Shown here: positions 50,038 to 59,440 of the stretch, piece by piece | Numbering within the stretch: position 1 is the first letter of the stretch | Layout: each line of letters begins with the position of its first letter | Assembly: GCF_017894365.1 (NCBI RefSeq) | Contig: NZ_CP059467.1 | Span: forward strand, 1,054,001-1,118,000 | Reading direction: 5' to 3' | DNA: 64,000 nucleotides | Origin: Aromatoleum bremense | GTDB lineage: Bacteria; Pseudomonadota; Gammaproteobacteria; Burkholderiales; Rhodocyclaceae | The notes under the pieces: model-generated | The model's input: the letters and a program-made list of their open reading frames with translations, nothing else | Databases searched by the model: none | Told to the model about the DNA's origin: nothing | Translations under genes and position numbers: made by a program

Positions 50038-51737
50038 GCGAGATCGATGGCGAGCGGGCCGGCCGGACTTTTCCAGCGTGCGCCGACCCCGTAGCCAGTC
50101 TTGAGAGTGAATCCGTCGCGGCTGTCGGCGGCGTCGCCCGCATCGACGAAGGCCGCCGCTCCCCACTGCGGCAAGAACCAGTGGACATACTCGGCGCTCA
50201 GCGTCGCGAGGTAACGTCCGCCGACGGTGGCGTCGCCCTCTCTCACGCCGAGGCTCTCGAACGCGTAGCCGCGCACCGTTTGCGTGCCACCGGTACGGAA
50301 CAGGAAATCGTGCGGCACGCCGTCGCGACTCGGTGCCAGCGTCGCCCCGCCTTCGGCGCGCAGGATCAGCACGTCACGCTCGGCAAAAGGCAGGTAGCGC
50401 ACGTAGCGGCCGTAAAGCCGGAGGAAATCCTGGTCGGACAGTACCGCCTTCGCGCCGCCGCCGATGTCGAACTGCAGCACATCGCCTCGTCGTGGATCGA
50501 GGAGGTTGTCGACCCGCCGCCGGATCCACGTCCAGTTCGCCGTCAGCGCGTTGCGGCTCGTCGACGGTGCGCCGTCGGGGTCGCGTTGCTCGTGCTGCAG
50601 GCGCAGCGCGAGGCGCGTGTCGATGTTGCCGCGTGTCTTGGTGCGCGCCACGCCCACCGCCTGGGTCGTCAGCGTCAACCCCTCGACGGTGCTGCGCTCG
50701 ATCGCGACACCAAAGCTATCCCGATGGCCGGCGCGCGCGGGCGGAAGGAAAACATCCGCGTACGCGGCGTGACGGCGCTGCTCGAGTCGTAGTCCGGTGG
50801 CGAGTTCCCAGCCGCGGTCGAGGAGGTTTACGTCGCGCCAGCTCATCTCGGTACGAAAACCGGTGTTGGTCGAATAGCCGACGCCGAAACCGAGGTGTCG
50901 GGACTGCGCTTCGGTGATCTGGACCCGGATCGGCACGGCGGCGGCAAGCGCCGGGTCGCGCTCGATATCGACGATCACGGAGGCGAACTGCGGGGAGTTC
51001 TGCAGTGCAGTCTGCAGCGCGAGGAGGCGCTCCTGGTCGAACGGCTCGCCGGGCTCCAGCAGGTTGAAACGTTCGACGAAATCGGGAGGAAGATCCTGCA
51101 GGCCCGACACCTCGAGCGGGCCGAGGAAAAAGCGCGGCCCGGAGTCGACCGTCACCGAAAGCTGCACGGTTGCGTTGTCCGGATCGACTTCGGCACGGCT
51201 GTCGACAATGCGCGCCGCAGCGTAGTCGCGCACCGCGACCCCGTCGAGGAGCCGCGCCTTCGCGTCGTCCCAGGCGCTCTGGCGAAAAGGTTCTCCCGGC
51301 GCGAGAGGCCAGGCGCGGCGCAGCGCAGCGCGACGTTCCGCGCGCGCCTTGCCGTCGCCGGCCAGATCGCCGTCGAACAGCAGTTCGACACCGGCGATGC
51401 TCGCCTGCGTGCCGGGCTCGACCGACAGCTGCCAGCGGCCATCCGGCTCGCGCTGCAAACGGATCTCGGGTGTGAAATACCCTTCGGTCGCCAGCAGTTC
51501 CGCCGCTTCGCGCCGCGTACGCCGGGCCAGCGCGATGCGGTCGGCCTGTGCTTCGGGCAAGGCCTGGTCGTCGCGATCGAGAATGCGCAGATGACGCTCG
51601 AGCAGCGGTCGCACGCTGTCGGGCGCGTCGAGTTCGACCTGCAGCGGGGCTTGGGCGAACACGGTGCCGGACGAAAGGCCAAGGCACAGCGCGACGAGCC
51701 ACAGCCGGAGCAGCGCACGAATCCGGAAAGCTGTCAT
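49980..51737 (-). CDS. tamA: Autotransporter assembly factor TamA-like outer membrane protein
   Basis: The 585-residue Omp85-superfamily protein has a signal peptide (LLRLWLVALCLGLSSGTVFA), then three POTRA-like domains (about residues 30-260), and a 16-strand barrel. The barrel carries TGGTQTVRGYAFESLGVRE (the VRGY/F motif of loop 6) and ends in LHFGIAIAF with the C-terminal Phe. TamA helps insert some outer-membrane proteins together with TamB. No tamB lies next to it here. Confidence 0.85.
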   Translation of the reverse strand: MTAFRIRALLRLWLVALCLGLSSGTVFAQAPLQVELDAPDSVRPLLERHLRILDRDDQALPEAQADRIALARRTRREAAELLATEGYFTPEIRLQREPDGRWQLSVEPGTQASIAGVELLFDGDLAGDGKARAERRAALRRAWPLAPGEPFRQSAWDDAKARLLDGVAVRDYAAARIVDSRAEVDPDNATVQLSVTVDSGPRFFLGPLEVSGLQDLPPDFVERFNLLEPGEPFDQERLLALQTALQNSPQFASVIVDIERDPALAAAVPIRVQITEAQSRHLGFGVGYSTNTGFRTEMSWRDVNLLDRGWELATGLRLEQRRHAAYADVFLPPARAGHRDSFGVAIERSTVEGLTLTTQAVGVARTKTRGNIDTRLALRLQHEQRDPDGAPSTSRNALTANWTWIRRRVDNLLDPRRGDVLQFDIGGGAKAVLSDQDFLRLYGRYVRYLPFAERDVLILRAEGGATLAPSRDGVPHDFLFRTGGTQTVRGYAFESLGVREGDATVGGRYLATLSAEYVHWFLPQWGAAAFVDAGDAADSRDGFTLKTGYGVGARWKSPAGPLAIDLAYGHEERRLRLHFGIAIAF

Positions 51738-51860
51738 GACCGGATTCTACGGCAGAGGCGCGGCCTCGGCGGAATCCGGATCGTGCTGCGCCTTCAGGCT
51801 GCGGCTGGAGCTCCCGCCGCCTTTCCCGGCATGGACGCCCTACAGCCCGGCATCGTCGGC

Positions 51861-52862
51861 TCAGCCTTCGAGATGGTAGGCGGTCACGCGCTCCACTTCG
51901 TGGGTCGAACCGAGGATCACCGGCACGCGCTGGTGCAGCCTTTCCGGCTGCACGTCGAGGATCCGCTGGCGCCCGGTCGTTGCCGAGCCCCCGGCCTGCT
52001 CGACGAGCATCGCCATCGGATTCGCCTCGTACATCAGGCGCAGCTTGCCGCCCTGGTCACGGCATTTCTCGTCCAGCGGATACATGAAGATGCCGCCGCG
52101 CGTGAGGACGCGATGCACGTCGGCGACCATCGACGCGACCCAGCGCATGTTGAAATCCTTGCCGCGCGGCCCCGTCTTGCCCTGCTGCAACTCGGCCACA
52201 TAGCGCTGCACCGGCGGCTCCCAGTGGCGCGCGTTCGATGCGTTGATCGCATATTCCTGTGTATCCACCGGCACCGTCATGAACGGGTGGGTGTAGACGA
52301 AGCTGCCCATCTCGCGATCCAGCGTGAAGCCATGCACGCCGTTGCCGACGGTGAGGATCAGCAGGGTCGACGGACCGTACAGCGCGTATCCCGCGGCGAC
52401 CTGCTCGCGACCGGGCTGCAGGAAGCATTGCTCGTTCGGCTCCTTGGCACCTTCGGGAAAGCGCAGCACCGAGAAGATCGTGCCGACCGAGATATTGACG
52501 TCGATGTTCGACGAACCATCAAGCGGATCGAACAGCAGCAGGTAGCCGCCCTTCGGGTAGTCGAACGGAATCTGGTGCACCTCCTCGACCTCTTCCGATG
52601 CCATCGCCGCGAGGTGCCCGCCCCATTCGTTGGCCTGCAGCAGGATCTCGTTTGCGATCACGTCGAGCTTCTTTTGCGCTTCGCCCTGGATGTTGTCGGT
52701 GCCCGCCTCGCCGAGCAGGTCGGCCAGCGCCCCTTTCGAGACATTGACGCCGATCGCCTTCACCGCCCGGGCGACGACTTCAATCAGCAGTCGCAGGTCC
52801 GGGCTAGTGCGGCCAGCGCGCTGCTGCTCGATCAGGAATTGGGTTAGCGTGACGCGTCGCAT
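51861..52862 (-). CDS. fbp: Class 1 fructose-1,6-bisphosphatase
   Basis: The 333-residue enzyme removes the 1-phosphate of fructose-1,6-bisphosphate in gluconeogenesis and, where present, the Calvin cycle. It has [23 protein letters not shown], the metal-binding DPLDGSSN motif, ASEEVEE, and the C-terminal [17 protein letters not shown]. The ATG at 52862 ([10 protein letters not shown]) has AAGGAG 9 bases upstream. The 240-base gap to dadA on the other side is divergent and shows no further gene. Confidence 0.96.
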   Translation of the reverse strand: MRRVTLTQFLIEQQRAGRTSPDLRLLIEVVARAVKAIGVNVSKGALADLLGEAGTDNIQGEAQKKLDVIANEILLQANEWGGHLAAMASEEVEEVHQIPFDYPKGGYLLLFDPLDGSSNIDVNISVGTIFSVLRFPEGAKEPNEQCFLQPGREQVAAGYALYGPSTLLILTVGNGVHGFTLDREMGSFVYTHPFMTVPVDTQEYAINASNARHWEPPVQRYVAELQQGKTGPRGKDFNMRWVASMVADVHRVLTRGGIFMYPLDEKCRDQGGKLRLMYEANPMAMLVEQAGGSATTGRQRILDVQPERLHQRVPVILGSTHEVERVTAYHLEG

Positions 52863-53102
52863 GAATTGACTCCTTGTTGGTCCAGCCGGGCCAGACTTCA
52901 GTTTGTTTCGCAAGCTTGCGGCGCGGATTATCCCGCGGAAGGCGGTCGAGCGCACCACCGCACGCGGGCGAAGACGGTTATGATCGCTGGCCGACGGCTC
53001 GCCCCACACGTCTGAGCTTGCTCAGGCCATGCCGTAGGGACATCGCCGCACACCGGTCCGGCCCGGATCAAAAACTGTCTCCGTTCAGCCCATTCGCTCA
53101 CT

Positions 53103-54368
53103 ATGCACGTTCTGGTTCTCGGCGCCGGCGTCACCGGCGTCACCACCGCCTGGTATCTCGCCAAAGCGGGTTTCGATGTAAGCGTGGTGGACCGCCAACC
53201 CGAGGCAGCTCTCGAAACCAGCTACGCCAATGGCGGCCAGATCTCGATCAGCCACCCCGAACCCTGGGCGAACCCGACGGCTCCGCTCAACGTGCTGCGC
53301 TGGTTCGGCCGCGAGGACGCCCCGCTGCTGTTTCGCCCCCACGCCGACGCAGCCCAATGGGCCTGGACGTTCGCCTTCCTGCGTGAATGCCTGCCGCACC
53401 GCACCCGGCGCAACACCGCCGCCATTGCCAGTCTCGCCGTGCATAGCGGCGAACGCCTGCGCGCGCTGCGCGCAGAAACCGGGATCGCCTACGACCATCT
53501 CGAGCGCGGCATCCTGCATCTGTTCTTTACGCCGGAGGAATTCTCGCGCGCCGGCGCCAAGGCTGCCGAACTCGCGGCGTACGGCATTGAGGCCCGCCTC
53601 TGCAGCCGCGACGAATGCCTCGCGATCGAACCTGCGCTCGCCGGCGGGGCCGGGGAGCTCGCCGGCGGCCTGTATGCCCCGCACGACGAGTCGGGCGATG
53701 CTTTCCGCTTCACCCAGGCCCTCGCCGAGCGAGCCGCGCAGGCGGGCGTACGCTTCCATTACAACACCACGATCACACGCATCGACCGCACGGGCGGCCT
53801 GATGAACAGCATCGAGGTCCGCGATGCCGAAGGCCGCACCGGAAGTCTCACCGCCTCCGCCTACGTACTGTGCCTCGGCAGCTACGGTCGCGCCCTGGTC
53901 GCCCCTCTTGGCGAACACCTGCCGATCTACCCAGTGAAAGGCTACTCGGTGACGGTTCCGCTACGCGATCCGCAGCGTACGCCGAGCGTCAGCCTCACCG
54001 ATGAATCGCGCCGCATCGTGTGTTCGCGCCTCGGTGACCGGCTGCGCGTCGCCGGGACCGCGGAGCTCAACGGCTACGATACCAGCATCAATCCCGCCCG
54101 CTGCCAAGCCATCCTGGACTGGCTGGAGATGCGTTTTCCCGGCGCCACCGACACCACCCGAGCGCGACTGTGGGCAGGGCTGCGCCCAGCCACGCCCAAC
54201 AATGTCCCGCTGATCGGGAAGAGCGGCCTGCTCAACCTCTGGTACAACACCGGCCACGGGACGCTGGGATGGACGCTCGCCTGCGGGTCTGCCAGCTGCC
54301 TCGCCGGGTTGATGTCCGGCCGGCGACCGCCGGTGCACAACTTCCCGTTCCTGGGGAACGAAGCCTGA
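53103..54368 (+). CDS. dadA: D-amino acid dehydrogenase small subunit-like
   Basis: The 421-residue FAD enzyme oxidises D-amino acids (mainly D-alanine) to 2-oxo acids and passes electrons to the respiratory chain at the inner membrane. FAD motif MHVLVLGAGVTGVTTAWYL at the N-terminus; GLRPATPNNVPLIGKS and NTGHGTLGWTLACGS at the C-terminus. Length is as in E. coli DadA (432). It is a single gene, with no dadX racemase beside it. The 156 bases after it up to sspB hold nothing recognisable. Confidence 0.93.
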   Translation: MHVLVLGAGVTGVTTAWYLAKAGFDVSVVDRQPEAALETSYANGGQISISHPEPWANPTAPLNVLRWFGREDAPLLFRPHADAAQWAWTFAFLRECLPHRTRRNTAAIASLAVHSGERLRALRAETGIAYDHLERGILHLFFTPEEFSRAGAKAAELAAYGIEARLCSRDECLAIEPALAGGAGELAGGLYAPHDESGDAFRFTQALAERAAQAGVRFHYNTTITRIDRTGGLMNSIEVRDAEGRTGSLTASAYVLCLGSYGRALVAPLGEHLPIYPVKGYSVTVPLRDPQRTPSVSLTDESRRIVCSRLGDRLRVAGTAELNGYDTSINPARCQAILDWLEMRFPGATDTTRARLWAGLRPATPNNVPLIGKSGLLNLWYNTGHGTLGWTLACGSASCLAGLMSGRRPPVHNFPFLGNEA

Positions 54369-54524
54369 CCCTCGGACGGCAGCGCTCGTCCCGCTAACCG
54401 AGCCGCGCCCGGGCACCCGCAGCCACACTACAGCCTGCCGGCGAGCCCGGACCGGCCGCCATATTCCCGATTCGGTCCCCGGCACGAATACAACAGGAAC
54501 GCGCGCAGCCTGTGCTGCAACCAG

Positions 54525-54965
54525 TTACTTGACGATCTTCAGGTGGTTGCGTCCCGCCGGCGAACGCCCTCCCGCGGGGGGCGCAGCGTCGGGGCGGGCG
54601 TCGTCCTGCTGTCCGCCGACCTGCTCGGCCGGGACACCAGGTGCCTCGACCACCGCTTCAGGCTCGAACGCCATGCCGTGCCCGTTCTCCCGCGCGTAGA
54701 TTGCAAGGACGTTGGACACCGGGACCGACAGCGCGTGGGCGACGCCGCCGAAACGCGCCTGGAAAGTGATCAGGTCGTTGCCCATGACCAGTTGCTGCGT
54801 CGCTTCGGAACCCAGGTTGAGCACGATCTGTCCGTCTTGCGCATAGCCCGCCGGGACCACGGTACGCTCGTCGACGAGCACCGCGATATGGGGCGTGAAG
54901 CCCTGGTCGACGCACCATTCGAAAATGGCGCGGAGCAGGTAGGGTTTGGTAGATATGTTTGTCAT
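54525..54965 (-). CDS. sspB: ClpXP protease specificity-enhancing factor SspB
   Basis: The 146-residue adaptor binds ssrA-tagged proteins and tethers them to ClpX. It starts SSP-B-like: STKPYLLRAIFEWCVDQGFTPHIAVLV, then the substrate-binding core, FQARFGGVAHALSVPVSNVLAIYARENG. A variable Ala/Pro-rich linker ends in a short C-terminal ClpX-binding tail (RNHLKIVK). It follows sspA by 34 bases. Confidence 0.94.
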   Translation of the reverse strand: MTNISTKPYLLRAIFEWCVDQGFTPHIAVLVDERTVVPAGYAQDGQIVLNLGSEATQQLVMGNDLITFQARFGGVAHALSVPVSNVLAIYARENGHGMAFEPEAVVEAPGVPAEQVGGQQDDARPDAAPPAGGRSPAGRNHLKIVK

Positions 54966-54999
54966 GGTCGGTAGCGCCCCTCACACGGGGCCTCGGCGT

Positions 55000-55596
55000 T
55001 CAGCGCCGCATCACCTTTTCGGACGGGGTCAGGGCGTCGATGAAACCCTGCCGGCTGAAAATGCGTTCGGCGTATTTCATGAGGTTCGCAGCGGCCTTCG
55101 GCAGTTCGATGCCGTAATGCTCGAGACGCCACAGCAAGGGGGCGATCGCGACGTCGAGCATCGAGAACTCGTCGCCTAGCATGAACTTCTGCTTGACGAA
55201 GATCGGTGCGAGTTGAACGAGTTGGTCACGCACGTGGGCGCGGCTCTTTTCGACGCCCTTCTGGTTCTTCTCGAGCACGTCGATGTGCGAGAACAGTTCC
55301 TGCTCGAACGTGTGCAGCAACTGGCGGGCACGCGCGCGCAAGATCGGGTCAGGCGGCATCAGCTGCGGATGCGGGAAGCGCTCGTCGATGTACTCGTTGA
55401 TGATGTTCGCCTCGTACAGGACGAGGTCGCGATCGACCAGCACCGGCACCCGGTTGTACGGGTTGATGATGGCGATGTCTTCGGGCTTGTTGTAGAGGTC
55501 GACATCGATGACCTCGAAGTCCATTCCCTTTTCGAAGAGCACGATCCGGCAGCGGTGACTGAACGGATCGGTTGTGCCGGAATACAGGTTCATCAT
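55000..55596 (-). CDS. sspA: Stringent starvation protein A
   Basis: The 198-residue glutathione-S-transferase-fold protein binds RNA polymerase and affects stress and acid-tolerance genes. N-terminal thioredoxin-like domain NLYSGTTDPFSHRCRIVLFEKGMDFEVIDVD; conserved PHP-like surface around PHPQLMPPDPILRARARQLL. It is separated from the petABC operon by a hairpin terminator. Confidence 0.94.
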   Translation of the reverse strand: MMNLYSGTTDPFSHRCRIVLFEKGMDFEVIDVDLYNKPEDIAIINPYNRVPVLVDRDLVLYEANIINEYIDERFPHPQLMPPDPILRARARQLLHTFEQELFSHIDVLEKNQKGVEKSRAHVRDQLVQLAPIFVKQKFMLGDEFSMLDVAIAPLLWRLEHYGIELPKAAANLMKYAERIFSRQGFIDALTPSEKVMRR

Positions 55597-55627
55597 GTTG
55601 TTGCAGCTCCTGATACAAAAGCAAAGC

Positions 55628-55652
55628 GCACCACGCGATGACCGCGTGGTGC
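55628..55652 (-). terminator. Intrinsic terminator after petC (cytochrome c1 gene)
   Basis: GCACCACGCG and its complement form a perfect 10-bp stem with a 5-base loop. On the minus strand it is followed by GCTTTGCTTTTG. It lies between cytochrome c1 and sspA. Confidence 0.7.
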
Positions 55653-55692
55653 GTCAAATTCAGTGAGTGCGCGGATCAGGTCCGGCGGGTTC

Positions 55693-56448
55693 TCAGTGAA
55701 TATCCTTCCAGTAATTTTTCTTCAAAGCATAGGAGAGCACGAACAGCCCCGCCAGGAAGATCAGTACGTACATCCCGATCGTCTTGCGCTTGTCGGCCAT
55801 CGGCTCCCCCATCCAGACGAGGAAGGAGACCAGGTCGGCAACCGTCTTGTCATATTCCTCGACGCTCATCCTGCCCGGCGTCGCGAGTTCAAGGGCGACC
55901 GATTTCGTGCCGTCCTCGTGCTCGGTGACCTTCGCGACCTGTTGGCCCTGCAGTTCCCACAGCGCGTGCGGCATGCCGACGTTGCCGAATACCACGTTGT
56001 TCCAGCCTGTCGGGCGCGCCGGATCGCGGTAGAACTGACGCAGATAAGTGTACAGCCAGTCGGCGCCGCTGCCGAACTCGGATGCGCGCTGGCGCGCGAT
56101 CAGCGTCAGGTCGGGCGGGGTCACCCCGAACCACACCTTCGATTCGGCCGGGCGCATCGCGATCTTCATCAGGTCGCCGACGCGTTCGCCGGTGAACATC
56201 AGGTTGTCGCGAATCTGCTGCTCGTCGAGACCGATCTGCTGCAGCGTGTTGTAACGCGCGAAGCTCGCGCTGTGGCAGCTCAGGCAGTAGTTGACGAACA
56301 CCTTGGCGCCATTCTGCAGCGCGGCCGGGTCGGAGCTGACCGGCGCCTTGTCCAGATGCAGTTCCGCCCCGGCGGACAGCGCGAGAGCCGGCGCGAACAG
56401 CACGATGGCGGCCAGGCGCTTGAGAGTCTTGATCACACGAATGCTCAT
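55693..56448 (-). CDS. petC: Ubiquinol-cytochrome c reductase, cytochrome c1
   Basis: The 251-residue haem c subunit of complex III has a signal peptide ending near ALSAGA and the haem-binding CLSCH at residues 55-59. The axial Met lies near NVGMPHALWEL, and one C-terminal transmembrane helix (IGMYVLIFLAGLFVLSYAL) anchors it on the periplasmic side. The ATG overlaps the petB stop by ATGA. The frame upstream of 56448 is a petB shadow. Confidence 0.95.
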   Translation of the reverse strand: MSIRVIKTLKRLAAIVLFAPALALSAGAELHLDKAPVSSDPAALQNGAKVFVNYCLSCHSASFARYNTLQQIGLDEQQIRDNLMFTGERVGDLMKIAMRPAESKVWFGVTPPDLTLIARQRASEFGSGADWLYTYLRQFYRDPARPTGWNNVVFGNVGMPHALWELQGQQVAKVTEHEDGTKSVALELATPGRMSVEEYDKTVADLVSFLVWMGEPMADKRKTIGMYVLIFLAGLFVLSYALKKNYWKDIH

Positions 56449-57713
56449 TTGAACGTCACCCTTTCCGGTTCGGGTTTGCACTTGTCGAGTTTGCTGTACC
56501 ACGGCATCAACAGGAAGAACGCGAAGTACAGCACCGAGCAGATCTGGGCGACCAGGGTACGGCCCGGGGTCGGCGGCAGCACACCGAGGTAGCCGAGGAT
56601 GAAGAACGCGACCAGGAACACCGCCAGGATGGCCTTGAACAGCCCGCCCTTGTAGCGGATCGACTTCACCGGGCTGCGGTCCAGCCACGGCAGGAAGGCG
56701 ATGATCACGACCGACGCGCCCATCGCGACGACGCCCCAGAACTTCGCATCGACGCCGAACAGCGGGTACGTCACCGCGCGCAGGATCGAGTAGAACGGCG
56801 TGAAGTACCACACCGGCGCGATATGCGGCGGCGTCTTCAGCGGGTCGGCGGGAATGAAATTGTTGTACTCGAGGAAGTAGCCGCCGCCCTCGGGCGCAAA
56901 GAACAGGATTGCCGAGAACACGATCAGGAAACCGACTACGCCCATGATGTCCTTCACGGTGTAGTACGGGTGGAACGGGATGCCGTCGAGCGGGATGCCG
57001 TTGGCGTCCTTCTTCTTCTTGATCTCGACCCCGTCCGGGTTGTTCGAGCCGACTTCGTGCAGCGCGACGATGTGCGCCAGCACCAGGCCGATCAGCACCA
57101 GCGGCACGGCGATCACGTGGAACGAGAAGAAGCGGTTCAGCGTCGCGTCGGACACCACGTAGTCACCGCGAATGACCAGCGACAGGTCCGGTCCGATCAC
57201 CGGGATCGCGGAAAACAGGTTCACGATCACCTGCGCGCCCCAGAACGACATCTGCCCCCACGGCAGCAGGTAGCCCATGAACGCTTCGGCCATCAGCGCA
57301 AGGAAGATCAGCGTGCCGAAGACCCAGATCAGCTCGCGCGGCTTGCGGTACGAGCCGTACAGCAGCCCGCGGAACATGTGCAGGTAGACGACGACGAAGA
57401 ACGCCGACGCGCCGGTCGAGTGCAGGTAGCGGATCAGCCAGCCACCGGGCACTTCGCGCATGATGTATTCGACGCTGGCGAAGGCGACGGGGATGCCGGA
57501 CGCGTTCACCGAAGCATCAGGCTTGTAGTGCATGACCAGGAAGATGCCGGTCACGATCTGGATCACCAACACCAGGAGCGCGAGCGACCCGAAGAAGTAC
57601 CAGAAATTGAAGTTCTTCGGCGCGTAGTATTCCGACAGGTGCGCCTTCCAGGTCGACGTGAGCGGGAAGCGCGCGTCGATCCAGTGCATCAGTTCTTGTG
57701 ATTTTGTAGTCAT
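56445..57713 (-). CDS. petB: Ubiquinol-cytochrome c reductase, cytochrome b
   Basis: The 422-residue membrane subunit of the bc1 complex has about nine helices and two pairs of haem His ligands, in RYLHSTGASAFFVVVYLHMF and in the RFFSFHVIAVPLVL region. The quinone-site Pro-Glu-Trp equivalent is PVWYFTPFY, a common bacterial variant region. A 3-base gap separates it from petA. Confidence 0.96.
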   Translation of the reverse strand: MTTKSQELMHWIDARFPLTSTWKAHLSEYYAPKNFNFWYFFGSLALLVLVIQIVTGIFLVMHYKPDASVNASGIPVAFASVEYIMREVPGGWLIRYLHSTGASAFFVVVYLHMFRGLLYGSYRKPRELIWVFGTLIFLALMAEAFMGYLLPWGQMSFWGAQVIVNLFSAIPVIGPDLSLVIRGDYVVSDATLNRFFSFHVIAVPLVLIGLVLAHIVALHEVGSNNPDGVEIKKKKDANGIPLDGIPFHPYYTVKDIMGVVGFLIVFSAILFFAPEGGGYFLEYNNFIPADPLKTPPHIAPVWYFTPFYSILRAVTYPLFGVDAKFWGVVAMGASVVIIAFLPWLDRSPVKSIRYKGGLFKAILAVFLVAFFILGYLGVLPPTPGRTLVAQICSVLYFAFFLLMPWYSKLDKCKPEPERVTFK

Positions 57714-57716
57714 CGC

Positions 57717-58310
57717 TTAGGCCTTTGCGTCGTCACCGATGAGAATCCGCGTATCCGCGAGGAACTTGTAGGGCGGAATCTCGAGATTGTCCGGCGCCGG
57801 CATGCTGCGATAGACGCGCCCGGCAAGGTCGAACAGGGAGCCGTGGCAGGGGCACAGGAAGCCGCCCGGCCAGTCGGGTCCGACGCCGCTCTCGGCACCG
57901 ACCTTGAACTTGTCGCTCGGCGAACAGCCCAGGTGGGTGCAGATGCCGACCACGACGAGGTATTCGGGGTTGATCGAACGGTGCTTGTTTTGCGCGTATT
58001 CCGGCTGCATCGGCTTTTCCGAAGCCGGATCGCTCACCAGCGGCTCGGTTTTTTCCAGCGACGCGAGCATTTCGGGCGTGCGCCGCAGGATCCACACCGG
58101 CTTGCCGCGCCACTCCACGGTCATCATCTCGCCTGGCGCGAGCTTGCCGATATCCGCTTCGACCGGGGCGCCTGCCGCCTTGGCACGTTCCGACGGCGTC
58201 AAGCTGGCAACGAACGGCACCGCCGTCGCGACCACTGCAACGCCGCCGACCGCCGACGTTGCGACAAGCAGTTGCCGCCGGCCACTGTCCATCTTCTGAT
58301 CCACGCTCAT
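57717..58310 (-). CDS. petA: Ubiquinol-cytochrome c reductase, Rieske iron-sulfur subunit
   Basis: The 197-residue protein has a Tat-like N-terminus (SGRRQLLVATSAVGGVAVVATAVPFVASL) serving as signal anchor. [2Fe-2S] ligands lie in CTHLGCSPS and CPCHGSLFD, each with a Cys and a His. It transfers electrons from ubiquinol to cytochrome c1. First gene of petABC. Confidence 0.96.
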   Translation of the reverse strand: MSVDQKMDSGRRQLLVATSAVGGVAVVATAVPFVASLTPSERAKAAGAPVEADIGKLAPGEMMTVEWRGKPVWILRRTPEMLASLEKTEPLVSDPASEKPMQPEYAQNKHRSINPEYLVVVGICTHLGCSPSDKFKVGAESGVGPDWPGGFLCPCHGSLFDLAGRVYRSMPAPDNLEIPPYKFLADTRILIGDDAKA

Positions 58311-58359
58311 GACATCATCCCTGAAAAAAAGCCATTTCCGGATACAAAAAAACTGCCGG

Positions 58360-58365
58360 ATTCTA
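58360..58365 (-). promoter_or_regulatory. Possible -10 element for petABC
   Basis: TAGAAT on the minus strand lies 50 bases before the petA start, in the AT-rich 188-base gap between recR and petA. The -35 region is weak. Confidence 0.35.
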
Positions 58366-58498
58366 TCAAACTGGCCGCAACATAAAAAGCATAAAGCTCA
58401 AAGGTGTATTCGGATCATGGATTTAGCATTCCGCGCGGGCGCCCGGAACGCAGCTGCAACGAGGTGTTTTGTGCGGCGCAGCAGCATGCTGCCGGGGG

Positions 58499-59092
58499 TC
58501 AGAGCGGGCGCCTCTCGACGAGCGCCTGCGCGATCGTGCCGGTGTCGGTGTGTTCGAGTTCGCCGCCCACCGGCACGCCCCGCGAGAGACGGCTGACCTT
58601 GACGCCGCGCGCGGCGAGCAGTTCCGCGACGATGTGGGCCGTCGCCTCGCCTTCATTCGTGAAGTTCGTCGCGAGGATCACTTCCTGCACGGTGTTGTCG
58701 GCGACCCGGGCGAGCAGCTTGTCGAGCTTGAGTTCGCGCGGACCGATGCCATCGAGCGGCGACAGACGGCCCATGAGCACGTAATACAGCCCGTTGTACG
58801 CATGGGTCTGCTCGATCACCGCGAGGTCGGCCGGCATTTCGACGACGCATAGCAGCGACGCGTCGCGCTGGGGGCTCGCGCAGCGCTGGCAGATCTCGGT
58901 TTCTGTGAAGGTGTTGCAGCGTTCGCAATGACACAGCACCGCGAGCGCATTGCCGAGCGCCCGGGCAAGGCGTTCGGCGCCGCGCTGGTCGCGCTGCAAA
59001 AGATGGTAGGCCATGCGCTGCGCAGACTTCGGCCCGACCCCGGGCAGGCCGCGCAACGCGTCGATCAGTTCGTCGAGACTGGAAGGGGACAT
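58499..59092 (-). CDS. recR: Recombination protein RecR
   Basis: The 197-residue protein has a helix-hairpin-helix ([20 protein letters not shown]), a four-Cys zinc site ([18 protein letters not shown]) and a Toprim domain ([29 protein letters not shown]). With RecO and RecF it loads RecA at gaps. It begins directly after the ybaB stop. Confidence 0.97.
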   Translation of the reverse strand: MSPSSLDELIDALRGLPGVGPKSAQRMAYHLLQRDQRGAERLARALGNALAVLCHCERCNTFTETEICQRCASPQRDASLLCVVEMPADLAVIEQTHAYNGLYYVLMGRLSPLDGIGPRELKLDKLLARVADNTVQEVILATNFTNEGEATAHIVAELLAARGVKVSRLSRGVPVGGELEHTDTGTIAQALVERRPL

Positions 59093-59416
59093 TCAGAACG
59101 GCAGCTTCATCCCGGGCGGCAGGTTGAGGCCGGACGTGAAGCCCGCCATTTTCTCCTGCGTCGTCGTTTCCACGCGGCGCACCGCGTCATTGACAGCGGC
59201 CGCGAGGAGATCCTCGAGCATTTCCTTGTCGTCCATCACCGAGTCGTCGATCGTCACGCGGCGCACGTCGTACTTGCAGGTCATCAGCACCTTGACCATC
59301 CCGGCGCCCGACTGCCCCTCGACTTCGACCGAGGCCAACTGGTCCTGCATCTTCTTCATGTTTTCCTGCATCTGCTGGGCCTGTTTCATCAGCCCGGCAA
59401 TTCCGCCTTTCATCAT
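59093..59416 (-). CDS. ybaB: YbaB/EbfC family nucleoid-associated protein
   Basis: The 107-residue DNA-binding dimer protein starts [27 protein letters not shown]. The Met/Gln-rich helix and the [21 protein letters not shown] strand region are typical. It lies between dnaX and recR in the conserved dnaX-ybaB-recR operon. Confidence 0.96.
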   Translation of the reverse strand: MMKGGIAGLMKQAQQMQENMKKMQDQLASVEVEGQSGAGMVKVLMTCKYDVRRVTIDDSVMDDKEMLEDLLAAAVNDAVRRVETTTQEKMAGFTSGLNLPPGMKLPF

Positions 59417-59440
59417 CGCCAGATTCTCCGCAAGAGAAAT

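Noticed and set aside
52863..53102. Possible small genes in the fbp-dadA gap
   Set aside because: Frames here lack ribosome sites and recognisable products, so it is treated as a divergent promoter region.
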